Shown here: positions 20,640 through 30,700 of the stretch, piece by piece
How the letters are laid out: each line of letters starts with the position of its first letter
Numbering within the stretch: the first letter of the stretch is position 1
Source: Diploptera punctata
Lineage: Eukaryota; Arthropoda; Insecta; Blattodea; Blaberidae
Assembly: GCA_030220185.1 (NCBI GenBank)
Contig: JASPKZ010008349.1
Location: 489,431 to 553,430, forward strand
Reading direction: 5' to 3'
Length of the DNA stretch: 64,000 nt
Position numbers and translations under genes: made by a program
The notes under the pieces: model-generated
The model's input: the letters and a program-made list of their open reading frames with translations, nothing else
The model's database searches: none
What the model was told of the DNA's origin: nothing

Positions 20640-20765
20640 AAGTTTAAAAAAAAAATTTTGAAGTTTAATATAAGATTGGCACCGAAGAATGAATACAGCC
20701 TTAATAGGATAATTAAAAATAATAAAAATTAAGAAATTGAAGAAGAAAACAAATCAGGAATTTAT

Positions 20766-20965
20766 TAATTAAATAAAAATAAAACGTAGTTTTATTTTTA
20801 TTTAATTAATAATTTGTTAACATGTCTGAAGAAGGTACAGTGTACCGAAACAGCTGTCACTGAATTATATAATAAATATGAAAATCAAATAAAACTAAGT
20901 TTTATTTTTATTTAATTAATAAATATGGATTTTCATCAAGTAAACACCAACTCAATTGATTATTT
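20766..20965 (+). mobile_element. Retrozyme-like hammerhead insertion
   Basis: 200 bp flanked by a perfect 15-bp TSD 'aaatcaggaatttat' (20751-20765 and 20966-20980). The segment 'agttttatttttatttaat' occurs at 20788 and 20898, so the insert is a partial tandem dimer with a 110-bp period; one hammerhead lies in the complete unit. It has no coding and no conventional LTRs. The final 40 bp recur at 11115-11150. Inserted in a PLE. Confidence 0.75.
20826..20858 (+). ncRNA. Hammerhead ribozyme, best in window
   Basis: C-T-G-A-A-G-A (20826-20832); stem II GGTAC (20834-20838) with GTACC (20842-20846) and loop agt; GAAAC (20847-20851); loop agct; GTC (20856-20858). All conserved core bases are present. 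Stem III is one C-G pair and stem I is weak, which in known PLE hammerheads points to action as a dimer or in a tandem transcript. Confidence 0.7.
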
Positions 20966-20985
20966 AAATCAGGAATTTATCAGAT

Positions 20986-21380
20986 CAAATGCAGGAATTG
21001 TGACAAAATTTACATAGGGGAAAACAAAAAGAAATTTGAAAACAAGGGTGAAAGAACATCTTTAGAAATGTCAAAAATGGTGAAGTGGAAAAGTCAGCAG
21101 TAGCTGCTCAATGCATGGTCTGAAAATTTCTAATTGATACAAAAGCCAGTCTAATTAAACAAACAGAAAAACAAAGAGAACTCACGGTTTGGGAAAAAAC
21201 CCACATTCAAAAAAACAAAAACTTATGAACTTCGAAATTCACGCAGATTCTGGTATGATCCGGAGGTTAATCAGTCCACAACAGAGGAAGGAAGAAGCAG
21301 TTCTTCTGATTGACATAACATCAGTTGATGAAAAATTACTAAAGATGAAGCTACCCAGGCTTCGAAACCAGTCTAGTTAG
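20986..21380 (+). pseudogene. PLE GIY-YIG-type endonuclease region
   Basis: Recognisable pieces: C-R-N-C-D-K-I-Y-I-G-E-N-K-K (the PLE variant of the second GIY-YIG motif after a paired-cysteine stretch), K-E-R-T-S-like remains after a frameshift, A-W-S-E-N-F, and the final frame 21189-21380 with I-H-I-Q-K-N-K-N-L-M-N-F-E-I. In active PLEs this domain nicks target DNA. Frameshifts and stops make this copy dead. Confidence 0.65.
21339..21373 (+). ncRNA. Hammerhead-like motif at PLE end
   Basis: C-T-A-A-A-G-A (one change from C-T-G-A-N-G-A), stem II GAAGC (21347-21351) with GCTTC (21359-21363), GAAAC at 21364-21368, then 'ca' and GTC at 21371-21373. It overlaps the last codons of the PLE frame. 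Confidence 0.5.
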
Positions 21381-21425
21381 AAGACTGGATATGAGGGGAG
21401 GTATAAAACATTTTAATTTAATCCG

Positions 21426-22011
21426 GGATATTTCTCATCACGATCTGGGACATTGTTTTAAAATCCTCACAATTTGCATGAAAGATTCATTCTATTCTCA
21501 ACTAGTAAGGTTTGTGGGTGGATACAATAATTTTCACATATAGGCTCCAAGGAACGTAAGATCGTACGTAATATTACAATATTAAAAGGCTAAAATTGGA
21601 ATCTACATTATAAGCACGATATTTTACATATTGTATTCAAATTTGTCTAACACTACTATTTTATTACTTATTTTAGGAATTCTCACTATGAAATATATTC
21701 ATTAAGGTAGAATTTTTTATCACTCGCCTCTTATTGAACAATATGAGGTGAGTGATAAAAAATTCTACCTTAATTACTATTTTATATTTATTTTGTTAAT
21801 AAATTCACCATATTTAGTTTTATACTTATTGCGTTGTATAAATTTTTTCGACAGGTAAAAATACCTTGAAATCAAACCCCTGGCAACCTCACACATTTGA
21901 CCACCGATCTAATTACTGCTCATGTCTCGTTACAAAAAAAAAAATCTTCAAAACAAAACAGATTATTTTTATAGTCATCCCCTGACTCTGGAGAACTCTC
22001 GGCTCGTTGAT
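21426..22011. other. Spacer with 69-bp hairpin
   Basis: No gene. 21704-21772 is a near-perfect hairpin, with arms containing 'aaggtagaattttttatcac' and its complement and 'caatatgaggtgagtg' at the centre, the PLE 3'-end sequence. Otherwise unassigned. Confidence 0.6.
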
Positions 22012-22014
22012 TAA

Positions 22015-22619
22015 GGGTCGAATCTTTGAACGCATTAGACCGTAAAAGGCGTTCTCTGCTGAGAAAGTTTTATCCTAATACGATTTTGCTTACTCAGAAA
22101 TCTATTCATGCGATAATAATTGTTGAAATTCCTAAGTTACCTGACGAGGTAACTTAAAATCATAGCTTAAGATAGAAACTTATCGTGAGAATCCCGAAGG
22201 GAACCGATGGTAACTGATGTAGTTTGAAACCTTGCCGCTTTATCCAAGATGTTGGACCTTGAAGACTTCGATCATGTTTTCGGTATATGCCGGAGAAGAG
22301 GAATTTGATAGAGTCTACCAAAGAATTCAACTGGAAGAACAGGAGAATCGGCGTAATATTGCACGACGCAGACGTTGTATACGGTATTATTTGCGGGATG
22401 CAAGCATAAATGCGTTCCTCTATAGCAGATGAAAATAACGGAAGTGGTTTTATTGCTGAGAATTCTGGGTAATTTCTTGCCAATATTACGAAAATGACGA
22501 CTTTCATGCATGACCAGTTTGTGGGTAGCTAATTCGATCTTTGCACTTGCTCACGGTGAGTCAGCTCACCAGTGATTGGAAGTAATTTGAGTAGAGACTA
22601 ATGTATTTGCATGCGGCCC
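22015..22619 (+). mobile_element. PIF/Harbinger-like element, copy 3
   Basis: 605 bp, TSD 'taa' at 22012-22014 and 22620-22622. The short ORF (ATG at 22250, reading M-L-D-L-E-D-F-D-H-V-F-G-I) is broken by a 1-nt insertion near 22290, after which the usual core continues in another frame to 22432. Confidence 0.75.
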
Positions 22620-22881
22620 TAAGATTATGACCAAGCAGTCCGGAGAGGGGATATGATAAAATATCCTCTATAGTGATTTGTTTTTGTAGAATCAATGAAA
22701 AATGAAAAAATTACTCTGCACTTAATTACATAAATTAAATCTACGAGTAACTCTTATTGTCTTTAAACAATGTTACATTATTATAAAGTCAAAATCGTGA
22801 AATCAACATCAGACAATTAACTAACTCTATGGCTATTGGTATCTATAGTTCAATGTCACATTCTCTAACATTTTCCACTTA

Positions 22882-23477
22882 GGGTCGCATGTTTGGACGC
22901 ATTAGACAGTAAAATGCCTTCTCAGCTGAGCAAGTTGTATGCTAATACGATTTTGCTTACTCAGAAATCTGTTCATGCGATAATAATTGGTTAAATTTGT
23001 AAGCTACCTGCGGAGGTAGCTTAAATGAGCAACTCAAATTAAAATCCCGAAGGGAACCGATGGTAATCGATGTACTTTGCTGCTTTATCCAACATTTATC
23101 CAAGATGTCGGACCTTGAAGACTTCGATCATGTTTTCGGTATACACGGAGAAGAGGAATTTGATAGAGTCTACCAAAGAATTCAACTGGAAGAACAGGAG
23201 AATCGGCATAATATTGCATGTCGCAGACGTGTTTGTATACGGTATTATTTGCGGGATGCAAGCATAAATGCATTCCTCTATAGCAGACGAAAATAACGGA
23301 AGTGGTTTTATCGCTGAGAATTCTGGGTAATTCGTTGCCAATATTACGAAAACGTCGACTCTCGTGCATGACCGATAAGTCGGCCGTTAATTCGTTCTCA
23401 GCAATTGCTCACGGTGAATCAGCTCACTAGTGATTGGAAGTAATTTGAGTAGAGAGTAATGTTCTAACATACGACCC
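22882..23477 (+). mobile_element. PIF/Harbinger-like element, copy 4
   Basis: 596 bp, TSD 'tta' at 22879-22881 and 23478-23480. Termini GGGTCGCATG and CGACCC in inverted orientation. Only about 260 bp from copy 3, in the same orientation. Confidence 0.75.
23105..23296 (+). CDS. Harbinger-family short ORF, intact
   Basis: 63 codons beginning M-S-D-L-E-D-F-D-H-V-F-G-I-H, identical to 18391-18582 at most positions and ending F-L-Y-S-R-R-K. The start is chosen because all sister copies share this Met, and an upstream in-frame Met at 23060 is not conserved. Same caution as the 18391 copy: no catalytic domain, expression unknown. Confidence 0.5.
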   Translation: MSDLEDFDHVFGIHGEEEFDRVYQRIQLEEQENRHNIACRRRVCIRYYLRDASINAFLYSRRK

Positions 23478-23480
23478 TTA

Positions 23481-23690
23481 GTCCCTATCCTCCAATATTC
23501 AATTTCATAAGATCCATCAGAATACAATCTTCCCACCCTATGCATAGCCTTTTTAAAGTTTTTTTTCCCCACAATGGTTTCCCAATAAAAACTTTGAGAG
23601 CATTTCTACTATCACTTATTCAGGCTAAATGACCTGCCCATCTCAATCTTTCTAGATTAACTCTGACAATAATAAGACAATGATATAAAT
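23481..23690 (-). pseudogene. LINE C-terminal tail, frameshifted
   Basis: Minus strand: L-E-R-L-R-W-A-G-H-L-A, S-D-S-R-N-A, F-I-G-K-P, then after a frameshift I-G-W-E-D-C-I-L-M-D-L-M. Typical tail order of the LINEs here. Confidence 0.6.
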
Positions 23691-23797
23691 AATGGAATTA
23701 ATATTGTGAAGCTTCCTCCTCTAATCACAATCCTGACGGAACTACATATTAGTCCTGGGCGCCTACATTCAAATACTTTTAGCTTGTTTTTTTTAAA

Positions 23798-23880
23798 GAA
23801 AAATTAATGCCTGAACCGAGAATCAAATCCCGGACCTCTGACTCTGTAAATCAGCATGCAGTCCATTACGTCATTCAAGA
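23798..23880 (-). mobile_element. tRNA-like repeat, family F
   Basis: B-box complement 'aatcaaatcccgg' and the tRNA-like arm 'gtccattacgtcattcaa'. Same family as 43012-43110. Confidence 0.5.
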
Positions 23881-24049
23881 CAAATTTTCTTTCCACTTAT
23901 ATAATTCTCTTATGTCCAAAGGCAAATTAACAATGTCATCAGACGACTTCCATTCAAAATATTTTTAACAAAAATTTTACATTACTTTCAAGCAGTAAAT
24001 TTTAATATTTTGATGTTATATTTTCCTTTATTTTCTTTTCTTCTCCAGA

Positions 24050-24240
24050 AAAGCCTGACCAGAGGCTATAAGATGGCAGCCCCATCACTGGTCTTGCCTT
24101 CCTTTGGCCAGCAACCAATCGAAGGGACTATTATTATGCTTTCAAGTCTTATACGAGAATTTTCCAGAAGGATCAATTTTCTATAGGATCGTAACAGGCC
24201 TTGGCCTAATACTTGGAAGGAAGAAGAAGAAGATATTTAG
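24050..24240 (+). mobile_element. LINE 3' end plus unknown repeat
   Basis: 24165-24235 matches the 3' end of the 47419-48984 LINE family ('ctataggatcgtaacaggcc', then gaaggaagaag). 24050-24125 matches 14645-14720. Confidence 0.6.
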
Positions 24241-24269
24241 TTTAATATGTTCCAGTCCAAGGCAAATTT

Positions 24270-24365
24270 AATGATGGATTGCACGCTGACATATAGAATC
24301 AGAAGTCCAGGATTCTATTCCCAGTTCAAGTGTTAATTTTTCTTTTCAAAAAATTAATTTGTCCA
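24270..24365 (+). mobile_element. tRNA-like repeat, family F
   Basis: 'gattctattcccagttcaag' is B-box-like, ended by 'ttaatttttcttttc', the family arm. Confidence 0.4.
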
Positions 24366-24409
24366 GGACTGGAATATGTTAAATTAAGTATAACATCAAA
24401 ATACATTTA

Positions 24410-24710
24410 GCTTGCTTTCTTCACAATGTAAAAGGCCACGTTTCATACCCATGTAATATTACAGGTATTACAGCCTCACTATGATGGTTGTCCAGTGGCT
24501 CAATTTGTTTCCCCGCAGCTGTTATATATAATTAAATACAAAGATGCCGACTACCGCCACCATAATAATTCTGCATGTTAGTCATTGTCAAACAGCATCT
24601 GCTTTTATATAACGGACAACCATCATAGCAAGGCGATAATAAGATTATAGCTTTATAAATTTTAACAATCAACATCAGACAATAATAATATCATCAGTAC
24701 ATGATGATAA
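24410..24710 (-). pseudogene. Decayed LINE fragment split by MITE
   Basis: Minus strand pieces K-I-Y-K-A-I-I-L and, across the MITE, Y-E-T-W/H-V-A-F-like remains of the V-I-L-Y-G-x-E-T-W motif. Low conservation. Confidence 0.4.
24479..24628. mobile_element. 150-bp MITE
   Basis: Perfect 15-bp terminal inverted repeats: ctatgatggttgtcc at 24479-24493 and its complement at 24614-24628. Flanking 'ca' on both sides may be a 2-bp TSD. Superfamily unknown. Confidence 0.65.
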
Positions 24711-25627
24711 ACATAGACTACACCCAACATCATATATACTCAATTAATATTATATTAGATCTAATAAAAGTTAAATGGCAATATTATTTATCTAATCTGT
24801 GAATCACAACAAATCAAAGAATATTAATGACTGAATAGGTTAAAAATTTTGGTTAGTTCAGTATAAGATTTCAGACAATGTAGCATTACCAACCTAACAA
24901 ACTAATTGCAAGACACCATATTTACAAATGGGGAAGTCGCAATATTGTTTAATATATTATTGTGAATATTGCTACTTAAGAACCAAAGTTACAGTAATAG
25001 AGTAGAATGGAATATACAGAACTTTGGAATTACGACATTTACAACTGTAGTCTAGAGGAGGATACAATGTTGGGGTGATGGAGATGACAATTGGGATCAT
25101 CAACTCATCAGAGTTTGTACTTCAGAAATGAATAAAAAAAATAGACATAGTAATTAACAATTATGACAGACACACTCACTTAATTGAATATTAATACTTA
25201 CAACTAAAATTAAAAACACACACAATAAATAAAATCTGATATGAAACCATGTGCACATATTTTGGAGAACTTGCAATAGTTACAGTGCAAAAAGTGGACA
25301 TCTGATTTTCGAGGTAATTGTTTTAAAATGAAGCATATATATATCTAACAATAAAATATATTTTTAAAAATGTGTAGACAATGAAGAAACAAACAGAAAA
25401 ATAAATTATAAAGCACCATTTCACATTCTGTCTCCATTACTTTAGGTTACTACACAACACAATGCTGACTGATGTTATTTTTTCTTTGTGCATGAATACA
25501 CAAGATGTAGACAGTTAATGAACACATCATAGAATATTACCAGAAGTAGATTACATAATTGATAGGTTAGATGATAAGTTAGGTGAGGACAAGCTATTAT
25601 AGTTTACACCAGATTTTCTGATTAATA
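24711..25627. other. No recognisable gene
   Basis: AT-rich; nothing supported on either strand. Confidence 0.5.
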
Positions 25628-25912
25628 AATATGCTGCCTTGTCACACAGCAGGCCCGGGTTCGATCCCCGGTTGGGGCAGTTTTTCTGGGTGAGGTTTTT
25701 CCTCACCTGTAAGACAAATGTCAGGAAAACTTTAAGGCCCAAATGGTCCCCGAAATCATATGGCCATCAACATCATCGTCCTTCACCGGTGTAGAAAGTA
25801 ACGGGAAGCTATCACACCTACAATTCCCTAGTAAAGCTGCAAGCATAGCATGAAAATGCTGTGATTGCAGTGAAGGACCTGCCTTCGGGCAGAATTACTA
25901 TGGATGGATGGG
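25628..25912 (+). mobile_element. SINE-A lacking its first 30 bp
   Basis: Begins inside the tRNA-like head ('atgctgccttgtcac'). B box 'gggttcgatcccc' at about 25656; ends 'actatggatggatgg'. Confidence 0.85.
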
Positions 25913-26927
25913 ATATATGTAATTTATTTGGTTACGTTAAAAAGGGACAAGATAGTGAACACCAGATTAGTATATAGTTTACTAAATAATATGTAATTTA
26001 TTTGGTTTGGTTAGATATGAGCAAGTTTATAATTTATCAAATAATATGTATACTGATATAATTTATTTGGTTAGGTTGGAATGGAGCAAGTTAGTGCACA
26101 CCAAATTAATTTAAAATTTATTGAATAATATTTTTAATAAAATCATTTTGCTGTTATTCATTTTCAAGAAATACATGTGATGAAGATGACATGGTTATGT
26201 TTCCACCATAGAGTAAAAAGTAATTACTATATGGCTATATAGTAAAAAGTAATTAATCTATGGTTTCCACCATGGATTAACATTTGAATATCGATGTCAC
26301 AACCATAATGACCAACCAAATCTTCAGGCAACATAGAAAACAGTGTTTTATAATTTGTTATTTTTCTTGTTTGTTTGTGCATCATCTGAATTTTTTTTTA
26401 TATTTTAATTTTTGTGTTCCTAAGCTTCATTTTAAAACCAAAATTATTTCAAAATTTGAATGTCTACATTTTGTACAGCATATCTGCAACATTTTTAAAT
26501 ATTTTGCCGGAGCGATCGGGTTTTTGAAGAGGTGATTAAGGAGTGATGATACCAGTGACTGACTTGTCAAGGTTAAATGCATTGGTATGACAAGAGACCC
26601 ACAATTTTCAAATGCTGAACTGTCAGAAGTTAAAAGAACCTTCGATTCCACTAAAAATACTACTTTATAATCACAAGGAATAAAATACATACTCAGACAT
26701 GTCCTTTTTCAATCATAAATTACATCTAAAAACTAAATTAACAAATAGAAAGTAATAACTAATAATATAAAAGCAGCAATTGGTCAATTAATAAAATGTA
26801 CAGAAAGAAGAAATTTTATTAATATGTTCATTTTTTAACAAATTGAATCTCTAATTTCCAAAATGTGAAGGAATTTCTATAATACCTCACAGTACTTGTT
26901 AAACTATATGGGTTTAAAAAATACAAT
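25913..26927. other. No recognisable gene
   Basis: 'aatttatttggttagg'-type segments repeat loosely at 25918, 25990 and 26060, each followed by 'caccagatta' or similar; a decayed tandem repeat of about 70 bp. No gene. Confidence 0.5.
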
Positions 26928-26999
26928 TATATTAGAATTAAAATTCATCGGAGAACATATTGTTTAAACAACTCACCTCATAGGATTCATGCTTCCATG

Positions 27000-27036
27000 A
27001 TATCGCGATTTCAAACATAGTCATGTTCATCGTCAG
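27000..27036 (-). ncRNA. Hammerhead ribozyme motif
   Basis: Minus strand: C-T-G-A-C-G-A, stem II AACAT/ATGTT, GAAA, then the palindrome tcgcga. Confidence 0.5.
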
Positions 27037-27284
27037 CCATAACTCCAACTGACGAAATTCTTCGGCCATCAACTATTCTATTGTTGCCATCTTCAGTCTG
27101 CCATCTATGGTTGAATTTATGAACTTCGAAATCAATGTAATTTCGTTAGGGATATCAAAATTCATTGATCTATTTTTGTTTTTCTGAATGTATATTTTTT
27201 CTCAAACTGTCAATTCCAAAGGTTTCTCTACTTGTTTTAAAAGTTTAGCTTGTCTTCCAATTTTATGATGTTCTAATAAACTAT

Positions 27285-27581
27285 GTGCAGCAATTGCAGA
27301 TTGCACATAGTTTATTAGAACATCATAAAATTGGAAGAGAAGCTAAACTTTTAAAACAAGTAGAGAAACCTTTGGAATTGACAGTTTGGGAAAAAATATA
27401 CATTCAGAAAAACAAAAATAGATCAATGAATTTTGATATCCCTAACGAAATTACATTGATTTCGAAGTTCATAAATTCAACCATAGATGGCAGCACTGAA
27501 GATGGCGACAATAGAATAGTTGACGGCCGAAGAATTTCGTCAGTCGGAGTTATGGCTGATGATGAACATGACTATGTTTGA
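27285..27581 (+). pseudogene. PLE C-terminal reading frame
   Basis: 98 codons open across the hairpin centre. From about codon 8: H-S-L-L-E-H-H-K-I-G-R-E-A-K-L-L-K-Q, E-L-T-V-W-E-K-I-Y-I-Q-K-N-K-N, M-N-F-D-I-P-N-E-I, then an acidic end M-A-D-D-E-H-D-Y-V. This is the segment after the GIY-YIG domain in PLE proteins. The start Met lies in the loop and is not the real start; the copy lacks RT and most of the endonuclease. Confidence 0.6.
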
Positions 27582-27593
27582 AATCGCGATATC
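27556..27593 (+). ncRNA. Hammerhead ribozyme motif
   Basis: C-T-G-A-T-G-A at 27556-27562, stem II AACAT/ATGTT with loop gact, GAAA at 27580-27583, palindrome tcgcga at 27584-27589, then 'tatc'. The palindrome could form a 6-bp stem III between two molecules. The cleavage triplet is non-canonical (AUA or AUC). Confidence 0.5.
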
Positions 27594-27709
27594 ATGGAAG
27601 CATGAACCCTATGAGGTGAGTTGTTTAAACAATATGTTCTCCGATGAATTTTAATGATTATACCTCATAATGTTTACTTCCCAACATTAATTAAATATAT
27701 TAGAATTAG

Positions 27710-28060
27710 CCTGCGGACAAGGGCCTCCTGTTACTCAGTGCTTACAGAAAGCGTCTTGGACCAGCCATTTCCATGGCACTAAAGATTTCTTCACACAGGC
27801 CTCTCAATGTTTATAGATTTCTTCCACTTTTACCTAATGGCTACTATTCTAGACCACATAATTCCTAGTTGACACCTGAAAACATCACACCAATGCATCC
27901 TTTGCCTCCCCATCCTCCTATTTCCCAGCCTAGGTTCCCACACGGTTACTGCATATGTCCATATTTTGGGGTCCATTCTAAGCACATGTCTTTCCAACTC
28001 CACTTTGAATATATTGCTGTAATCATTGTGTCATTCAGATTCGTTGACTGCAGATGTTGT
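27710..28060 (-). pseudogene. LINE C-terminal tail
   Basis: Minus strand, two frames: G-W-E-I-G-G or, better, R-H-V-L-R-M-D-P-K-I-W, then R-R-M-G-R-Q-R-M-H-W-C-D-V-F. Order and spacing fit the LINE tails elsewhere. Confidence 0.55.
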
Positions 28061-28359
28061 TTCTTTTCCAGTGTCTTCGTGTAATATTGAGTAGCTTCCA
28101 CTCCATTTTCCTCTAGCAGAGTTGTAACATGATCCACATAGCATGGCAATAAACATATATCCATAATATCCTTTTTACCTTCATGTTAATTGATTTATCT
28201 AATAAGATAAATTTTAGACTCCAAAATTTAACCCATACTAGCATAACTCTTCTATTTCTTTCTGAATTTGACTGTTCAATGAAACTGTTTAACCTAATTA
28301 GACATTGAATTTGACTGTTCAATGAAACTGTTTGACCTAATTAGACATTCTTTAACATA

Positions 28360-28445
28360 TTTGAAGAGAAAACTTATATGCCCAGACTGGGACTTGAACC
28401 CAGGACCTTTGACTTTCTAGACCAATGCTCTACCGACTGATCTTT
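28360..28445 (-). mobile_element. SINE-E half
   Basis: 'tgggacttgaacccaggacc' is the B-box complement and 'ctctaccgactga' the A-box side. One arm only, unlike the hairpin copies. Confidence 0.6.
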
Positions 28446-28619
28446 GTGGGGGTTTCCAATCTAAATGCAAATTTTTCTCTTATGTACGTTGTCAATTCCT
28501 ATTCTTTAACATACTCAATTTCATCATTATCAATTTGGAATGATATTTATCACTGTTTGTCATTATTTTCATTTCTGTCACATTTGTTTTCTGTGTCTGG
28601 AAAGTTAATACTTCTAGCC

Positions 28620-28810
28620 TACGTGATTTGATTATAAAAGTGATACCAGTTATCTGTAAAATGGATAATGTAAAGCTTTCTTCCATTAATATTCATTCCA
28701 TAGTCTTCCTTGATTCTACAGGTGACTTCTTCCATTAAGGATATGAACAATTTTGGAAATATCGGGTTCCCCTGTCTGACCTCTCGTTGTAATGAGATTT
28801 TGGATAAGGT
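28620..28810 (-). pseudogene. LINE RT motifs B and C
   Basis: Minus strand: E-V-R-Q-G-N-P-I-F-P-K-L-F corresponds to RT motif B (usually G-V-R-Q-G-D-P-I-S-P), followed by N-I-N-G-R-K-L-Y-I-I-H-F-T-D-N, where motif C F-A-D-D has become F-T-D-N. The second catalytic Asp is lost, so the copy is inactive. It may be the upstream part of the tail at 27710-28060. Confidence 0.65.
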
Positions 28811-28839
28811 CGAGAAATGGGTGCACATGAATTCTTCTA

Positions 28840-29395
28840 AGTTCCACAGAATCGCAGTGCACATACACAAGTTGCTGTAATGATTAATGTAGCTTCTGGT
28901 AGATGGCTCTGAGGTCAGCATTACCAACTTTAGGAATAAATTCCCAAATGCTAAAAAAATGGACTAAACTAACTTCCCATTTCCTAACCTAACAAAACAA
29001 TTTACATGCACATTATTTATTCCCAAATGCTAAAAAAATGGAGGTAAACCAACTTCCAATTTCCCAACCTAACAAAACAATTTACTGCATATTATTTAAT
29101 AAACTATAAAGTAATTTTACGTACACTAACACTATATATGATTTGGAATTATTTTAAAATGTTGGTAACTCTGATTGAAGAGTCATCTAGTGGATGTTAC
29201 ATGAAGCATTTCTGCGTCTCTAGATCCTGATGCACAATATTGGCATAATTTACAAATATTTAAAAATTGTAAGAAATGTTTATAAAATGGTTCCAAAATG
29301 TTTAAAATAGTATGAAACGTTATTATAAATGGTTGAAAAGTGTTTAGTGCATCAGTGGCATAAGAATGTTAAATGGAAAATTGTGTGCAACTTAA
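28840..29395 (+). repeat. Dispersed 550-bp repeat, copy 1
   Basis: Aligns by eye with 46510-47085 from 'ttcttctaagttc' through 'gatggctctga' to 'catggaaaattgtgtg'. It has no open frame, inverted ends or tRNA boxes that I can find. Family unknown. Confidence 0.75.
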
Positions 29396-29474
29396 AGTGA
29401 ACCTCAGCTGAGATTTCTTCCCCCATTTTGACTATCGGTTTGTTGTTTAGGTTTTACTATATTGAACACTATCA

Positions 29475-29804
29475 TCCATCCATCCATCCATCCATCCATA
29501 GTAATTCTGCCCGAAGCATTTTCATGCTATGCTTGCAGCTTTACTAGGGAACTGTGTAGGTGTGGTACCTTTCCGTTTGCTTTCCACACCTGTGAAGGAT
29601 GATGATGATGATAAGGGTGTTGATGATGATGGCCATATGATTTCGGGGACCGTTTGGGCCTTAAAGTTTTCCTGACATTTGTCTTACAGGTGAGGAAAAA
29701 CCCCGATAAAAACCTCACCCAGAAAACTGCCCTGACTGGGGATTGAACCCGGGCACGCTGCGTGACAAGGCAGCACGCTACCTCGAGACCACAGCGGTGG
29801 ACTA
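29475..29804 (-). mobile_element. SINE-A with TSD
   Basis: Perfect 10-bp TSD 'aacactatca' at 29465-29474 and 29805-29814. The 3' end is a (catc)n run, i.e. (gatg)n on the element strand. It lacks about 25 bp ('ggcaggtccttcactgcaat') found in other copies. Confidence 0.9.
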
Positions 29805-29869
29805 AACACTATCAAATGGTTTTAATTTTTTTTACAAAGTTAAAATATTTATTTTCCAAATTTAATAAA

Positions 29870-30700
29870 ATTACTAAGAGAAATAATGGATAAAATTATT
29901 GAAAACATACCACCATGTTTGGGTTATAAAATGGGAAACACTAGATTTCACTAAATATGTTATGCAGATGATGTCGTTCTCCTTTCAGAATCTGAAGATA
30001 ATTTACAACGATCTTTACATCAATTTAATATAAATGCCAGAAAAATACAATATGGAAATTAACACGAATAAGACAAAATGCTTAACAATATCAAAAGAAC
30101 CAATAAGCTGCAAATTAGAAATGGAAAGAAAAATTATAGAACAAGTGACAGAATTTAACTATTTAGGTGTATTAATAACAAACACTAAAAATTTAATAAA
30201 AGAAGTAAAGAAACAAGCTGATAAAGCAGCACAAATATCAGGGTATATGAAAGATTTAATTTGGCGCAAGAAACATATGTCAATAGAAAACATAAACCGC
30301 ATATACAAAACGATAGTTCAACCAGTTATCGTATATGGTGCAGAAACCAGGGCTGATACAACAAAAACTAAATAAATAATAAGCACATGCGAAATGAAAA
30401 TCTTAAGAACTATTCAGGGGAAAACATTATTTGAAAAAAATACACAACACAGAAATTAGGGACAAATGTCATATTCAAGACATAACCAAATCTATTATAG
30501 ATAGACGAAAATATTGGAAGCGTCATATAGAATGAATGGAATAAAACCGGCTTGCAAAAAGAGTTAAAGAAGATAGACCAATGGACGGGAGGAGAACAAG
30601 AGGAAGACCAGCCAAAAGATGAATAGATAGTGTATGCACATCCAATACGTCTTCCTCCGAGGAGTGATTTTGGAAATAAACAGGATGAAAATCCTATAAA
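29870..30700 (+). pseudogene. LINE RT with motif C and C-terminus
   Basis: C-Y-A-D-D-V-V-L-L-S-E-S-E-D is RT motif C at about 29950. After one frameshift the frame 30034-30375 reads K-Y-N-M-E-I-N-T-N-K-T-K-C-L, F-N-Y-L-G-V-L-I and V-I-V-Y-G-A-E-T-R. A TAA at 30373 replaces the usual continuation, and decayed G-R-P-A-K-R-like sequence follows to 30620. Same family as 35667-36170. Confidence 0.8.

Larger units (their letters stand above)
20640..21425 (+). mobile_element. Penelope-like element C-terminal part
   Basis: Contains the PLE stretch around R-L-A-P-K-N-E-Y-S-L-N (20680), a 200-bp hammerhead insertion, the GIY-YIG-type region and a hammerhead-like end at 21339-21373. It then has 'gaagactggatatgagg', the family's 3' flank. 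The reverse transcriptase is absent; 5'-truncated. Confidence 0.75.
26941..27695. mobile_element. PLE inverted dimer, 755 bp, with TSD
   Basis: Perfect 13-bp TSD 'tatattagaatta' (26928-26940 and 27696-27708). Arms of roughly 330 bp meet near 27292. Each arm runs from the C-terminal frame through a hammerhead to the 3' flank 'atgaggtgagttg'. The right arm alone carries the PLE 3' signature 'cctcataatgtttacttcc'. Confidence 0.8.
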
